Shown: positions 24,872 through 36,072, counted from the stretch's first letter. The stretch: DNA of 64,000 nucleotides from Maratus speciosus (GCA_963932465.1 OZ010792.1:2542001-2606000), one strand, 5' to 3'. Notes: generated by a model from the letters alone, not told the origin. Translations and numbers: made by a program.

Positions 24872-26481
24872 TCCAGTATCTATATTATAAAGAACAAACT
24901 TATCTGTGCGTAACGCTGACGTCATTTTGCGAATGGCAACACTTTACGATCAAATTTCGGTCTTTAAATTTTCGCTACAGCAATTTTTTAATCTTCTGAC
25001 CATCATACATTTTCAATTTTCGTCGCATACGGAAAAAAATTTACTTTCAAATGCAATTTGATTAAAACTATATTCATTGACTGATGTATTATATTTTCAC
25101 AAATAATTTTTAAGCATGATTTTTTAAAGTTTATCTTATCACGTGCCGGTTTCAATACATAATAATAATAAATATTTTGCACATAAAGCAAGAAACATTT
25201 TTCAGTATTTGTTTCTGACTATTTTTGCATAACGAAATTAATACTTCCTTTATAAACAAATAAAAGAATAATATTAAAAAAACCCCACCAATCTAACATA
25301 TTTGTGAAAGACAAATTAACAAACTTAATACTTTTATAAAAAAATAAAAGAATAATATTGAAAAAAAAACACAAATCTAACATATTTGTAATCGTGCAAT
25401 TTAAATTTTTAGATCACTAAATAGGATTTTTTTTTCAAATGGAATTTGTTTGCAAAGTTCATCTCAGTTTACTGATTGTCTACGGTTTTAAAAACAATTT
25501 TAAAGCATGAAATATTTTTTAATTTATCTATATCGCGTGGAGCTCGATTACGAAAGATTAATCCGTTTTCCCTCAAAAAAAAAAAAAATAAATAAAGAGT
25601 TCATCATTTTCTTACGGCTAATATTCATTAAAAAAAACATTCCTATGAATAAATAAATAAAATAATGTAAATAAAAAACAAATTTACCAGACATGTATAA
25701 GCTCTGAAATTATCAGAATATAAAAGGATGCCATAAGTAGCAAAATCTTGGCAAAAAATTTTAGCATGCGGCTAATAAAAAAATATTGCTTTTGATAAAT
25801 TTCAGAAAAAAAATTTATTGTATAATTTGTATTTTCCATATGAAAAATGCTTTTTTAATGTAAGTGGTCAATCTAAAAAAGTTATTGCATATAAAAAAAT
25901 TATTAGTTTTCAATTAAAAAAAAAGGTTTCACCCATATTCTTTAACCCGGGAAGCCCGGGTACGTTCCCCTAGTAATAATAAAGAAAGAAGTTTGTGTGT
26001 GAGTGAGTGAGTGTGTCGACGGTGTTCTGAAGAGACCACTACACGTAGAGCTACAAAATTTGGGGAAAAGGTACGTCTATATATGAAGTTTTGCACCTCG
26101 AAGCCCGATTTTCGATTTTTTGATTAGAATTTTCTTTATTTAATTTTTTATGCGATTTTTAGCGCTTTTTTATGTTTTGAGGCGATTTTTCCATATAAGT
26201 GAGAAGAATATGGTTTCTTTCTTTTAACCCAATATAGTAAATTTTGTTCTCTTTTCAAAAAAGTTTATTCGGAATTCGTGCAGCGATTTTTGAATTTTTA
26301 GCGAATTTTTTATGCAATTATTGAACAGCATGTAATGCATCTCCATACCTATAAAGGGGGGTTACCGTCGGGGGATCCAGTTCTGTCGCCAAATAACGCC
26401 AAGTTTGTCATCAACATGGCGATATATTGCCAAATTTGGCGACCAAAACTAGTCGCCAAATGTGACGCCAACTTGGCGATA
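24872..26481 (+). mobile_element. Helitron copy (TTGGCG family), split and 3'-truncated
   Basis: The start TCCAGTA at 24872-24878 is separated from its continuation (TAATAATAAAGAAAGAAG at 25974) by the insertion 24879-25973. After the insertion the sequence follows the family consensus (GAGTGTGTCGACGGTGTTC, then the CGCCAA/TTGGCG cluster at 26396-26480) until a second copy of the same family begins at 26482. Its own 3' end is absent. Confidence 0.55.
24879..25973 (+). mobile_element. Non-autonomous Helitron (TCTATATTATAAAG family), complete
   Basis: Starts TCTATATTATAAAGAACAAA after an A. It ends with the inverted pair CCGGG-AAGC-CCGG inside ACCCGGGAAGCCCGGGT, then 8 bases and CTAG at 25970-25973, followed by T. 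This A-TC...CTAG-T arrangement is the Helitron rule. There is no Rep/helicase. It inserted 7 bases inside the start of another Helitron. Confidence 0.8.
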
Positions 26482-26881
26482 TCTATAATAATAAGGAAAG
26501 AAGTTTGTGTGTGAGTGAATGTGTCGACGGTGTTCTGAAGAGACCACTGCACGTAGAGCTACAAAATTTGGGGAAAAGGTGAATATATGAAGTTTTGCAC
26601 ACCTCGAAGCCCGATTTTCTATTTTTTGATTAGATTTTTTTTTATTTAATTTTTTTGCGATTTTTAGCACTTTTTTAAGTTTCGAGGCGATTTTTCCATA
26701 TAAGTGAGAAGAATATGGTTTCTTTCTTTTAACCCAATATAGTAAATTTTGTTCTCTTTTCAAAAAAGTTTATTCAGAATTCGTGCAGCGATTTTTGAAT
26801 TTTTAGAGAATTTTTTATGCAATTATTGAACAGCATTTAATGCATTTCCATACCTATAAGGAGGTTGCCGCAGAGGGACAC

Positions 26882-26997
26882 AGTTCTGCCGCCAAGCTTG
26901 TCGCCAATTTGGCGGTATATCGCCAAATTTGGCGGCCAAAATGAGTCACCAAAAGTGACGCCAACTTGGCGATATCTCTAATATTTCGCCAAATTCT
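26882..26997. repeat. Cluster of CGCCAA/TTGGCG palindromes
   Basis: Alternating CGCCAA and TTGGCG half-sites, here with TTGGCGGTATATCGCCAA. Equivalent clusters lie at 26396-26480, 39409-39517 and 41738-41844. It can form several alternative hairpins. Confidence 0.7.
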
Positions 26998-27101
26998 CAT
27001 AGACTTCCACTGTAAAACAATAGGGTTTACTTGCTTACAGAAAATCAACAAGTTGAGATATTTTAATGCAACAAAAACTAATATTAACTTAAGGGATTAT
27101 A

Positions 27102-27477
27102 AAAACATGTATAATAATCACTTATAAACAAATTAAGTTAAAATAATGCTATAAAAAGTGATAGAATATCTTTATTAAGACTTACGATCGTTTCATCGCA
27201 CAATCGGCGACATTTTCAAAATCAATCATAATAGAAAATATTTTCACATTACTTAAAAACAATAATATAGTAAACAATGTCACGAGACATGAAGCATAAT
27301 GAAAATATTGCAACCATAAAAAAATAAAAATTAAATTAGCTATTTGCGAGCGTGGATTAATTTTCACATAATTTAAAAACAACAAGGTAAAACAATGTCA
27401 CGAGACATCAAGCATACTGAAAAACATTGCAAAACATAAAATAAAATAAAATTAACTTGGCTATTTGCGAGTGTGGA
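27102..27477 (-). other. PLE copy A 3' UTR / array left end
   Basis: 376 bp, reverse complement of the inter-unit region. It holds the two 120-bp repeats, the ATGTCTCGTGACAT hairpins, an AATAAA signal and the small 67-codon frame (27182-27385). It extends about 25 bases further into the unit than the right end of the array does. Confidence 0.8.
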
Positions 27478-29832
27478 TTAATTTTTACTATTGTTTCTAC
27501 AATTACTTAGTATCTCTTTCCAAATTCTAGGTAAATCAAGGGACACAGAATCATTGCAAATATTCTCGTTGCGTAAAAATATTTCTATTGATTCTCGGAC
27601 TATGGATGGAAAATAAAATCTTGATGGATAAATTAACTTGCTATTTTTAAATTCAATATGTAAAGGTTCTTCGCTGCATAATCTGGCCAAAGCTGTGGTT
27701 CTTCTATTGTATTTGATGTCTGCTATATGTTCTTTGATTCTAGTTTTAAGTTTTCTGCTTGTCATACCTATATAAAACTGCTTTGTTCCATCTTCTTTGG
27801 TGAAAGGTATTTCGTATACTCCTGCTAATTGGTTGGACTCAATTTGATCTATTTTCTTGCATACTATATTTTTTATTTTCATGGATGGTTTTGCGACTAG
27901 GAAGATATTGAATTTATTGAGTTTATATTTTAAGCGTTCGAAGAAACCAGGAAAATATTGTAAAGTGGATAACGTGGAATTTTGTGGCTTGAAATTTCTT
28001 TTCTTTTTGTTCTTCAAGCTCTTAATTAATTTTTCTATGGTGCTTTCTTTGTATCCATTCTTTCTTGCAATATCATATATTTTATTTATTTCGTTATTTA
28101 AATGTTCAGGGGTACAAACTGTGAAAGCTCTCTGAATAGAATGTCTAAATGCAGAAACTTTGTATGAAAAAGGTGCTTGCGCATTATTAGGGATAATGGA
28201 TTGACTGGCTATGGGCTTTCTGTACACAGTGCGGTTTATTCCTTGGTGCGTCTTGATTAATAATACGTCTAAATACGGTAGCGTACCATTTTCTTCTATT
28301 TCCAATGTAAATTTAATTTTAGAATCAAGATTATTAATCTGGTTCAGAAAGTTATTGAGCAAGGTTTCTTCATGTTGCCATACGATGAAAATATCGTCTA
28401 CGTATCTGATCCATGCATGGGGGGTATAATCCAAATTGTATATATCCATTTCAAGAGGTCGTAATATGAATTCAGCTAATAGTCCTGATATAGGAGAACC
28501 CATTGGAGCTCCGTTATTCTGTTTGTATATTTTTCCGGCGAAAGTGAAGTAATTATTATTAACTATGAGATTAAGAGCACTCTTTAGAGTAATTTTCATA
28601 TTTTCGTTAATACTCTCCATGTGGTCGATGCAGTTATTTATATTAGTAACGGCTTTTTGGGTATCAATAGATGGGTATAAAGAGACTACATCTAGACTGG
28701 CAATTAAATAATTCTGAGGTAAATTAATGTTATTCAAATATTGAATGAACTCATAAGTTGAATTAATTACATGATCAGAGTTGGGCAAAATATTTTTCAA
28801 TAAAACTACAAAAGCTTTTTCCATAAAATATGTAGGGCTTGAGCATTTATTTACTATTGGCCTTATTGGCATATCTATTTTGTGGTCTTTGAGTCTGCCG
28901 ACAATTGCTGGGATTACTGCTAACTTATTAATTCTCATTAGAACTTTCATATTATCAGGCCAGCTCCCTTTATTAACCAATTCGTTAACTTTTTTGTTAA
29001 TTATGTTAAGTGGATTCTTCTTGACTTGTTGACAATCCATATTGTTAATACACTGTACCATTTTATTTTTATAGTCATCAGTATTTAATATGGCTAATTT
29101 ATTAGATTTATCTGTTTGGACTAAAATAATTTCTGTATCAAGTTTAAGATTTTTCAAAATATCCAATTCTTCCTTTGGTACTATTGTGGGTTGCTTAATT
29201 AACTTCTTAAGTTCGTGGTACATAACATTGCGAATTTCTTCTTTATGATCGTTATTAGCCGACTGTACAATGTTTTCGAGTTCCGGAATTATAGATTTTA
29301 GATTAGGCTTACCTGGAAAAATGTATTTTGGCCCGCGCTCAAGCACTTTTATTTCTTCTTCCGTTAAAGGTCTGCTAGATAAATTCAGAAATTCCACAGG
29401 TTGGCATATATGGTTGATATAGGACTTTTGTGCGTTGCAAAGATTTTCTATCTTGCGAGCTTGTACTTTTTCTTTCAAGCGGATTTTACCGTATCTATAT
29501 TTTTCCAGGCTGTTCATGAGAATATCAAATATATATTGTGGAGTAGAGGCTGCGAATTCATAATATAAATCTAAGGTTTTCTGTTGTAGTTTACTAATAT
29601 ATGCATACTTCTTTCTAATACATAATATTAAACATTTTCTCTCAAATTGTCTATTAAGTTCAGTAAAATTATAATTAGCAAATTTATTTCTGTTTTTCAA
29701 AAATGAAGGAATTATGTTCCTACTTCGGCATAATTTAAGAAAATCCAAATTCAAAAGTTCCCGATCCAGGCGTAGTCTTTCATATTTGAAACGCGAAAAT
29801 ATTTTCTTATCAAACTCTTCAAACATATTCAT
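27478..29832 (-). CDS. PLE copy A: reverse transcriptase with C-terminal GIY-YIG endonuclease
   Basis: 784 codons, intact. Residues 1-300 form a Lys-rich N-terminal region. The reverse transcriptase follows: GRLKDHK (312-318), motif A SLDVVSLYPSID with Asp381 and Asp390, GAPMGSPISG (441-450), the catalytic YVDD (477-480), and LPYLDVLL (518-525). The C-terminal GIY-YIG nuclease has GVY (671-673), FYIG (686-689), Arg693/Arg698 and an acidic residue in VRESIEI (about 747-750). This RT plus GIY-YIG order is diagnostic of endonuclease-bearing Penelope-like elements. The protein is expected to nick target DNA and copy its own RNA onto it. The start is the ATG at 29832; an upstream spliced start is possible (see findings). 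It is the only full copy on the minus strand. Confidence 0.95.
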   Translation of the reverse strand: MNMFEEFDKKIFSRFKYERLRLDRELLNLDFLKLCRSRNIIPSFLKNRNKFANYNFTELNRQFERKCLILCIRKKYAYISKLQQKTLDLYYEFAASTPQYIFDILMNSLEKYRYGKIRLKEKVQARKIENLCNAQKSYINHICQPVEFLNLSSRPLTEEEIKVLERGPKYIFPGKPNLKSIIPELENIVQSANNDHKEEIRNVMYHELKKLIKQPTIVPKEELDILKNLKLDTEIILVQTDKSNKLAILNTDDYKNKMVQCINNMDCQQVKKNPLNIINKKVNELVNKGSWPDNMKVLMRINKLAVIPAIVGRLKDHKIDMPIRPIVNKCSSPTYFMEKAFVVLLKNILPNSDHVINSTYEFIQYLNNINLPQNYLIASLDVVSLYPSIDTQKAVTNINNCIDHMESINENMKITLKSALNLIVNNNYFTFAGKIYKQNNGAPMGSPISGLLAEFILRPLEMDIYNLDYTPHAWIRYVDDIFIVWQHEETLLNNFLNQINNLDSKIKFTLEIEENGTLPYLDVLLIKTHQGINRTVYRKPIASQSIIPNNAQAPFSYKVSAFRHSIQRAFTVCTPEHLNNEINKIYDIARKNGYKESTIEKLIKSLKNKKKRNFKPQNSTLSTLQYFPGFFERLKYKLNKFNIFLVAKPSMKIKNIVCKKIDQIESNQLAGVYEIPFTKEDGTKQFYIGMTSRKLKTRIKEHIADIKYNRRTTALARLCSEEPLHIEFKNSKLIYPSRFYFPSIVRESIEIFLRNENICNDSVSLDLPRIWKEILSNCRNNSKN

Positions 29833-30231
29833 TCCAGCATCGAAGAAATGTTATAAAAACATGTATAATAATCACTTATAAACAAATTAAGTTAAAATAA
29901 TGCTATAAAAAGTGATAGAATATCTTTATTAAGACTTACGATCGTTTCATCGCACAATCGGCGACATTTTCAAAATCAATCATAACAGAAAATATTTTCA
30001 CATTACTTAAAAACAATAATATAGTAAACAATGTCACGAGACATGAAGCATAATGAAAATATTGCAACCATAAAAAAATAAAAATTAAATTAGCTATTTG
30101 CGAGCGTGGATTAATTTTCACATAATTTAAAAACAACAAGGTAAAACAATGTCACGAGACATCAAGCATACTGAAAAACATTGCAAAACATAAAATAAAA
30201 TAAAATTAACTTGGCTATTTGCGAGTGTGGA
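29833..30231 (-). other. PLE inter-unit (pLTR-type) region, minus strand
   Basis: 399 bp between the copy A start codon and the stop of the truncated upstream unit. It is reverse complementary to 30564-30962 with very few changes (for example the I/V change in the small frame 29936-30139). As the 5' leader of copy A it should carry the promoter and any 5' intron; this is inferred from its position. Confidence 0.75.
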
Positions 30232-30374
30232 TTAATTTTTACTATTGTTTCTACAATTACTTAGTATCTCTTTCCAAATTCTAGGTAAATCAAGGGACAC
30301 AGAATCATTGCAAATATTCTCGTTGCGTAAAAATATTTCTATTGATTCTCGGACTATGGATGGAAAATAAAATC
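30232..30374 (-). pseudogene. Truncated PLE C-terminal tail, minus strand
   Basis: The last 46-48 codons of the PLE protein (from about Phe739, FYFPSIVRESIEIFL, to the stop). It is cut upstream at 30374. It is the 5'-truncated unit preceding copy A. Confidence 0.85.
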
Positions 30375-30420
30375 TTATTAATGGATGGATGGATAATGGA
30401 TAAATTATGGATGGAAAATA
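30375..30420. other. Head-to-head junction filler
   Basis: 46 bases made of short ATGGATGG, ATAATGGATAAATTATGG and GGAAAATAAA repeats, all resembling the PLE sequence around codons 734-745. It looks like repeated short templated copying at the join of two oppositely oriented units. Confidence 0.7.
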
Positions 30421-30563
30421 AATTTTATTTTCCATCCATAGTCCGAGAATCAATAGAAATATTTTTACGCAACGAGAATATTTGCAATGATTCTGTGTCC
30501 CTTGATTTACCTAGAATTTGGAAAGAGATACTAAGTAATTGTAGAAACAATAGTAAAAATTAA
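30421..30563 (+). pseudogene. Truncated PLE C-terminal tail, plus strand
   Basis: Mirror of 30232-30374: the same final codons, cut within a few bases of the same position. It precedes copy B. Confidence 0.85.
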
Positions 30564-30962
30564 TCCACACTCGCAAATAGCCAAGTTAATTTTATTTTAT
30601 TTTATGTTTTGCAATGTTTTTCAGTATGCTTGATGTCTCGTGACATTGTTTTACCTTGTTGTTTTTAAATTATGTGAAAATTAATCCACGCTCGCAAATA
30701 GCTAATTTAATTTTTATTTTTTTATGGTTGCAATATTTTCATTATGCTTCATGTCTCGTGACATTGTTTACTATATTATTGTTTTTAAGTAATGTGAAAA
30801 TATTTTCTATTATGATTGATTTTGAAAATGTCGCCGATTGTGCGATGAAACGATCGTAAGTCTTAATAAAGATATTCTATCACTTTTTATAGCATTATTT
30901 TAACTTAATTTGTTTATAAGTGATTATTATACATGTTTTTATAACATTTCTTCGATGCTGGA
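30564..30962 (+). other. PLE inter-unit (pLTR-type) region before copy B
   Basis: 399 bp. Two tandem copies of a roughly 117-bp repeat start at each TTAATCCACnCTCGCAAATAG. Each contains the hairpin ATGTCTCGTGACAT, and they are followed by CGATCGTAAGTC and AATAAA. It holds a 67-codon frame (30656-30859). Confidence 0.8.
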
Positions 30963-33317
30963 ATGAATATGTTTGAAGAGTTTGATAAGAAAATATTTTC
31001 GCGTTTCAAATATGAAAGACTACGCCTGGATCGGGAACTTTTGAATTTGGATTTTCTTAAATTATGCCGAAGTAGGAACATAATTCCTTCATTTTTGAAA
31101 AACAGAAATAAATTTGCTAATTATAATTTTACTGAACTTAATAGACAATTTGAGAGAAAATGTTTAATATTATGTATTAGAAAGAAGTATGCATATATTA
31201 GTAAACTACAACAGAAAACCTTAGATTTATATTATGAATTCGCAGCCTCTACTCCACAATATATATTTGATATTCTCATGAACAGCCTGGAAAAATATAG
31301 ATACGGTAAAATCCGCTTGAAAGAAAAAGTACAAGCTCGCAAGATAGAAAATCTTTGCAACGCACAAAAGTCCTATATCAACCATATATGCCAACCTGTG
31401 GAATTTCTGAATTTATCTAGCAGACCTTTAACGGAAGAAGAAATAAAAGTGCTTGAGCGCGGGCCAAAATACATTTTTCCAGGTAAGCCTAATCTAAAAT
31501 CTATAATTCCGGAACCCGAAAACATTGTACAGTCGGCTAATAACGATCATAAAGAAGAAATTCGCAATGTTATGTACCACGAACTTAAGAAGTTAATTAA
31601 GCAACCCACAATAGTACCAAAGGAAGAATTGGATATTTTGAAAAATCTTAAACTTGATACAGAAATTATTTTAGTCCAAACAGATAAATCTAATAAATTA
31701 GCCATATTAAATACTGATGACTATAAAAATAAAATGGTACAGTGTATTAACAATATGGATTGTCAACAAGTCAAGAAGAATCCACTTAACATAATTAACA
31801 AAAAAGTTAACGAATTGGTTAATAAAGGGAGCTGGCCTGATAATATGAAAGTTCTAATGAGAATTAATAAGTTAGCAGTAATCCCAGCAATTGTCGGCAG
31901 ACTCAAAGACCACAAAATAGATATGCCAATAAGGCCAATAGTAAATAAATGCTCAAGCCCTACATATTTTATGGAAAAAGCTTTTGTAGTTTTATTGAAA
32001 AATATTTTGCCCAACTCTGATCATGTAATTAATTCAACTTATGAGTTCATTCAATATTTGAATAACATTAATTTACCTCAGAATTATTTAATTGCCAGTC
32101 TAGATGTAGTCTCTTTATACCCATCTATTGATACCCAAAAAGCCGTTACTAATATAAATAACTGCATCGACCACATGGAGAGTATTAACGAAAATATGAA
32201 AATTACTCTAAAGAGTGCTCTTAATCTCATAGTTAATAATAATTACTTCACTTTCGCCGGAAAAATATACAAACAGAATAACGGAGCTCCAATGGGTTCT
32301 CCTATATCAGGACTATTAGCTGAATTCATATTACGACCTCTTGAAATGGATATATACAATTTGGATTATACCCCCCATGCATGGATCAGATACGTAGACG
32401 ATATTTTCATCGTATGGCAACATGAAGAAACCTTGCTCAATAACTTTCTGAACCAGATTAATAATCTTGATTCTAAAATTAAATTTACATTGGAAATAGA
32501 AGAAAATGGTACGCTACCGTATTTAGACGTATTATTAATCAAGACGCACCAAGGAATAAACCGCACTGTGTACAGAAAGCCCATAGCCAGTCAATCCATT
32601 ATCCCTAATAATGCGCAAGCACCTTTTTCATACAAAGTTTCTGCATTTAGACATTCTATTCAGAGAGCTTTCACAGTTTGTACCCCTGAACATTTAAATA
32701 ACGAAATAAATAAAATATATGATATTGCAAGAAAGAATGGATACAAAGAAAGCACCATAGAAAAATTAATTAAGAGCTTGAAGAACAAAAAGAAAAGAAA
32801 TTTCAAGCCACAAAATTCCACGTTATCCACTTTACAATATTTTCCTGGTTTCTTCGAACGCTTAAAATATAAACTCAATAAATTCAATATCTTCCTAGTC
32901 GCAAAACCATCCATGAAAATAAAAAATATAGTATGCAAGAAAATAGATCAAATTGAGTCCAACCAATTAGCAGGAGTATACGAAATACCTTTCACCAAAG
33001 AAGATGGAACAAAGCAGTTTTATATAGGTATGACAAGCAGAAAACTTAAAACTAGAATCAAAGAACATATAGCAGACATCAAATACAATAGAAGAACCAC
33101 AGCTTTGGCCAGATTATGCAGCGAAGAACCTTTACATATTGAATTTAAAAATAGCAAGTTAATTTATCCATCAAGATTTTATTTTCCATCCATAGTCCGA
33201 GAATCAATAGAAATATTTTTACGCAACGAGAATATTTGCAATGATTCTGTGTCCCTTGATTTACCTAGAATTTGGAAAGAGATACTAAGTAATTGTAGAA
33301 ACAATAGTAAAAATTAA
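30963..33317 (+). CDS. PLE copy B: reverse transcriptase with GIY-YIG endonuclease
   Basis: 784 codons, intact, with the same domain order and catalytic residues as copy A (YVDD at 477-480, GVY...FYIG at 671-689). The clear protein difference from copies A and D is Pro in place of Leu185 (IIPEPENIV). It is first in a tandem series of three plus-strand units with a 2754-bp period. As in the other copies, the 3' end of the preceding unit serves as its leader. Confidence 0.95.
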   Translation: MNMFEEFDKKIFSRFKYERLRLDRELLNLDFLKLCRSRNIIPSFLKNRNKFANYNFTELNRQFERKCLILCIRKKYAYISKLQQKTLDLYYEFAASTPQYIFDILMNSLEKYRYGKIRLKEKVQARKIENLCNAQKSYINHICQPVEFLNLSSRPLTEEEIKVLERGPKYIFPGKPNLKSIIPEPENIVQSANNDHKEEIRNVMYHELKKLIKQPTIVPKEELDILKNLKLDTEIILVQTDKSNKLAILNTDDYKNKMVQCINNMDCQQVKKNPLNIINKKVNELVNKGSWPDNMKVLMRINKLAVIPAIVGRLKDHKIDMPIRPIVNKCSSPTYFMEKAFVVLLKNILPNSDHVINSTYEFIQYLNNINLPQNYLIASLDVVSLYPSIDTQKAVTNINNCIDHMESINENMKITLKSALNLIVNNNYFTFAGKIYKQNNGAPMGSPISGLLAEFILRPLEMDIYNLDYTPHAWIRYVDDIFIVWQHEETLLNNFLNQINNLDSKIKFTLEIEENGTLPYLDVLLIKTHQGINRTVYRKPIASQSIIPNNAQAPFSYKVSAFRHSIQRAFTVCTPEHLNNEINKIYDIARKNGYKESTIEKLIKSLKNKKKRNFKPQNSTLSTLQYFPGFFERLKYKLNKFNIFLVAKPSMKIKNIVCKKIDQIESNQLAGVYEIPFTKEDGTKQFYIGMTSRKLKTRIKEHIADIKYNRRTTALARLCSEEPLHIEFKNSKLIYPSRFYFPSIVRESIEIFLRNENICNDSVSLDLPRIWKEILSNCRNNSKN

Positions 33318-33716
33318 TCCACACTCGCAAATAGCCAAGTTAATTTTATTTTATTTTATGTTTTGCAATGTTTTTCAGTATGCTTGATGTCTCGTGACAT
33401 TGTTTTACCTTGTTGTTTTTAAATTATGTGAAAATTAATCCACGCTCGCAAATAGCTAATTTAATTTTTATTTTTTTATGGTTGCAATATTTTCATTATG
33501 CTTCATGTCTCGTGACATTGTTTACTATATTATTGTTTTTAAGTAATGTGAAAATATTTTCTATTATGATTGATTTTGAAAATGTCGCCGATTGTGCGAT
33601 GAAACGATCGTAAGTCTTAATAAAGATATTCTATCACTTTTTATAGCATTATTTTAACTTAATTTGTTTATAAGTGATTATTATACATGTTTTTATAACA
33701 TTTCTTCGATGCTGGA
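33318..33716 (+). other. PLE inter-unit (pLTR-type) region between copies B and C
   Basis: Same 399-bp layout as 30564-30962. Hairpins ATGTCTCGTGACAT at 33387-33400 and 33505-33518; GTAAGT at 33610-33615; AATAAA at 33619-33624. The small frame is 33410-33613. It serves as the 3' UTR of copy B and the leader of copy C. Confidence 0.8.
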
Positions 33717-36072
33717 ATGAATATGTTTGAAGAGTTTGATAAGAAAATATTTTCGCGTTTCAAATATGAAAGACTACGCCTGGATCGGGAACTTTTGAAT
33801 TTGGATTTTCTTAAATTATGCCGAAGTAGGAACATAATTCCTTCATTTTTGAAAAACAGAAATAAATTTCCTAATTATAATTTTACTGAACTTAATAGAC
33901 AATTTGTAGAGAAAATGTTTAATATTATGTATTAGAAAGAAGTATGCATATATTAGTAAACTACAACAGAAAACCTTAGATTTATATTATGAATTCGCAG
34001 CCTCTACTCCACAATATATATTTGATATTCCCATGAACAGCCTGGAAAAATATAGATACGGTAAAATCCGCTTGAAAGAAAAAGTACAAGCTCGCAAGAT
34101 AGAAAATCTTTGCAACGCACAAAAGTCCTATATCAACCATATATGCCAACCTGTGGAATTTCTGAATTTATCTAGCAGACCTTTAACGGAAGAAGAAATA
34201 AAAGTGCTTGAGCGCGGGCCAAAATACATTTTTCCAGGTAAGCCTAATCTAAAATCTATAATTCCGGAACTCGAAAACATTGTACAGTCGGCTAATAACG
34301 ATCATAAAGAAGAAATTCGCAATGTTATGTACCACGAACTTAAGAAGTTAATTAAGCAACCCACAATAGTACCAAAGGAAGAATTGGATATTTTGAAAAA
34401 TCTTAAACTTGATACAGAAATTATTTTAGTCCAAACAGATAAATCTAATAAATTAGCCATATTAAATACTGATGACTATAAAAATAAAATGGTACAGTGT
34501 ATTAACAATATGGATTGTCAACAAGTCAAGAAGAATCCACTTAACATAATTAACAAAAAAGTTAACGAATTGGTTAATAAAGGGAGCTGGCCTGATAATA
34601 TGAAAGTTCTAATGAGAATTAATAAGTTAGCAGTAATCCCAGCAATTGTCGGCAGACTCAAAGACCACAAAATAGATATGCCAATAAGGCCAATAGTAAA
34701 TAAATGCTCAAGCCCTACATATTTTATGGAAAAAGCTTTTGTAGTTTTATTGAAAAATATTTTGCCCAACTCTGATCATGTAATTAATTCAACTTATGAG
34801 TTCATTCAATATTTGAATAACATTAATTTACCTCAGAATTATTTAATTGCCAGTCTAGATGTAGTCTCTTTATACCCATCTATTGATACCCAAAAAGCCG
34901 TTACTAATATAAATAACTGCATCGACCACATGGAGAGTATTAACGAAAATATGAAAATTACTCTAAAGAGTGCTCTTAATCTCATAGTTAATAATAATTA
35001 CTTCACTTTCGCCGGAAAAATATACAAACAGAATAACGGAGCTCCAATGGGTTCTCCTATATCAGGACTATTAGCTGAATTCATATTACGACCTCTTGAA
35101 ATGGATATATACAATTTGGATTATACCCCCCATGCATGGATCAGATACGTAGACGATATTTTCATCGTATGGCAACATGAAGAAACCTTGCTCAATAACT
35201 TTCTGAACCAGATTAATAATCTTGATTCTAAAATTAAATTTACATTGGAAATAGAAGAAAATGGTACGCTACCGTATTTAGACGTATTATTAATCAAGAC
35301 GCACCAAGGAATAAACCGCACTGTGTACAGAAAGCCCATAGCCAGTCAATCCATTATCCCTAATAATGCGCAAGCACCTTTTTCATACAAAGTTTCTGCA
35401 TTTAGACATTCTATTCAGAGAGCTTTCACAGTTTGTACCCCTGAACATTTAAATAACGAAATAAATAAAATATATGATATTGCAAGAAAGAATTGATACA
35501 AAGAAAGCACCATAGAAAAATTAATTAAGAGCTTGAAGAACAAAAAGAAAAGAAATTTCAAGCCACAAAATTCCACGTTATCCACTTTACAATATTTTCC
35601 TGGTTTCTTCGAACGCTTAAAATATAAACTCAATAAATTCAATATCTTCCTAGTCGCAAAACCATCCATGAAAATAAAAAATATAGTATGCAAGAAAATA
35701 GATCAAATTGAGTCCAACCAATTAGCAGGAGTATACGAAATACCTTTCACCAAAGAAGATGGAACAAAGCAGTTTTATATAGGTATGACAAGCAGAAAAC
35801 TTAAAACTAGAATCAAAGAACATATAGCAGACATCAAATACAATAGAAGAACCACAGCTTTGGCCAGATTATGCAGCGAAGAACCTTTACATATTGAATT
35901 TAAAAATAGCAAGTTAATTTATCCATCAAGATTTTATTTTCCATCCATAGTCCGAGAATCAATAGAAATATTTTTACGCAACGAGAATATTTGCAATGAT
36001 TCTGTGTCCCTTGATTTACCTAGAATTTGGAAAGAGATACTAAGTAATTGTAGAAACAATAGTAAAAATTAA
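33717..36072 (+). pseudogene. PLE copy C: RT/GIY-YIG frame broken by frameshift and stop
   Basis: One base longer than its neighbours: an extra base at about 33907 shifts the frame after residue 63 and ends it at 33935. The correct frame resumes and stays open from 34033 to 35496, where a G-to-T change makes TGA at 35494-35496 in place of the Gly codon 593. The GIY-YIG part is open again to 36072. The conserved RT motifs, including YVDD, and the GIY-YIG residues are all still present. Smaller changes include Pro for Ala52 and Pro for Leu105. It is inactive as a single protein, but sequence elsewhere is almost identical to the intact copies, so the lesions are recent. Confidence 0.95.

Noticed and set aside
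31763..32938. Antisense open frames of 72-92 codons within each PLE copy
   Set aside because: They repeat identically in every unit because the sense RT frame is conserved; no independent coding signal.
33318..33716. Hammerhead ribozyme in the PLE inter-unit region, as reported for many Penelope-like elements
   Set aside because: No CTGATGA-type core paired with GAAA was found by eye on either strand; GCGATGAAACGATCG is only superficially similar. A covariance-model search would be decisive.
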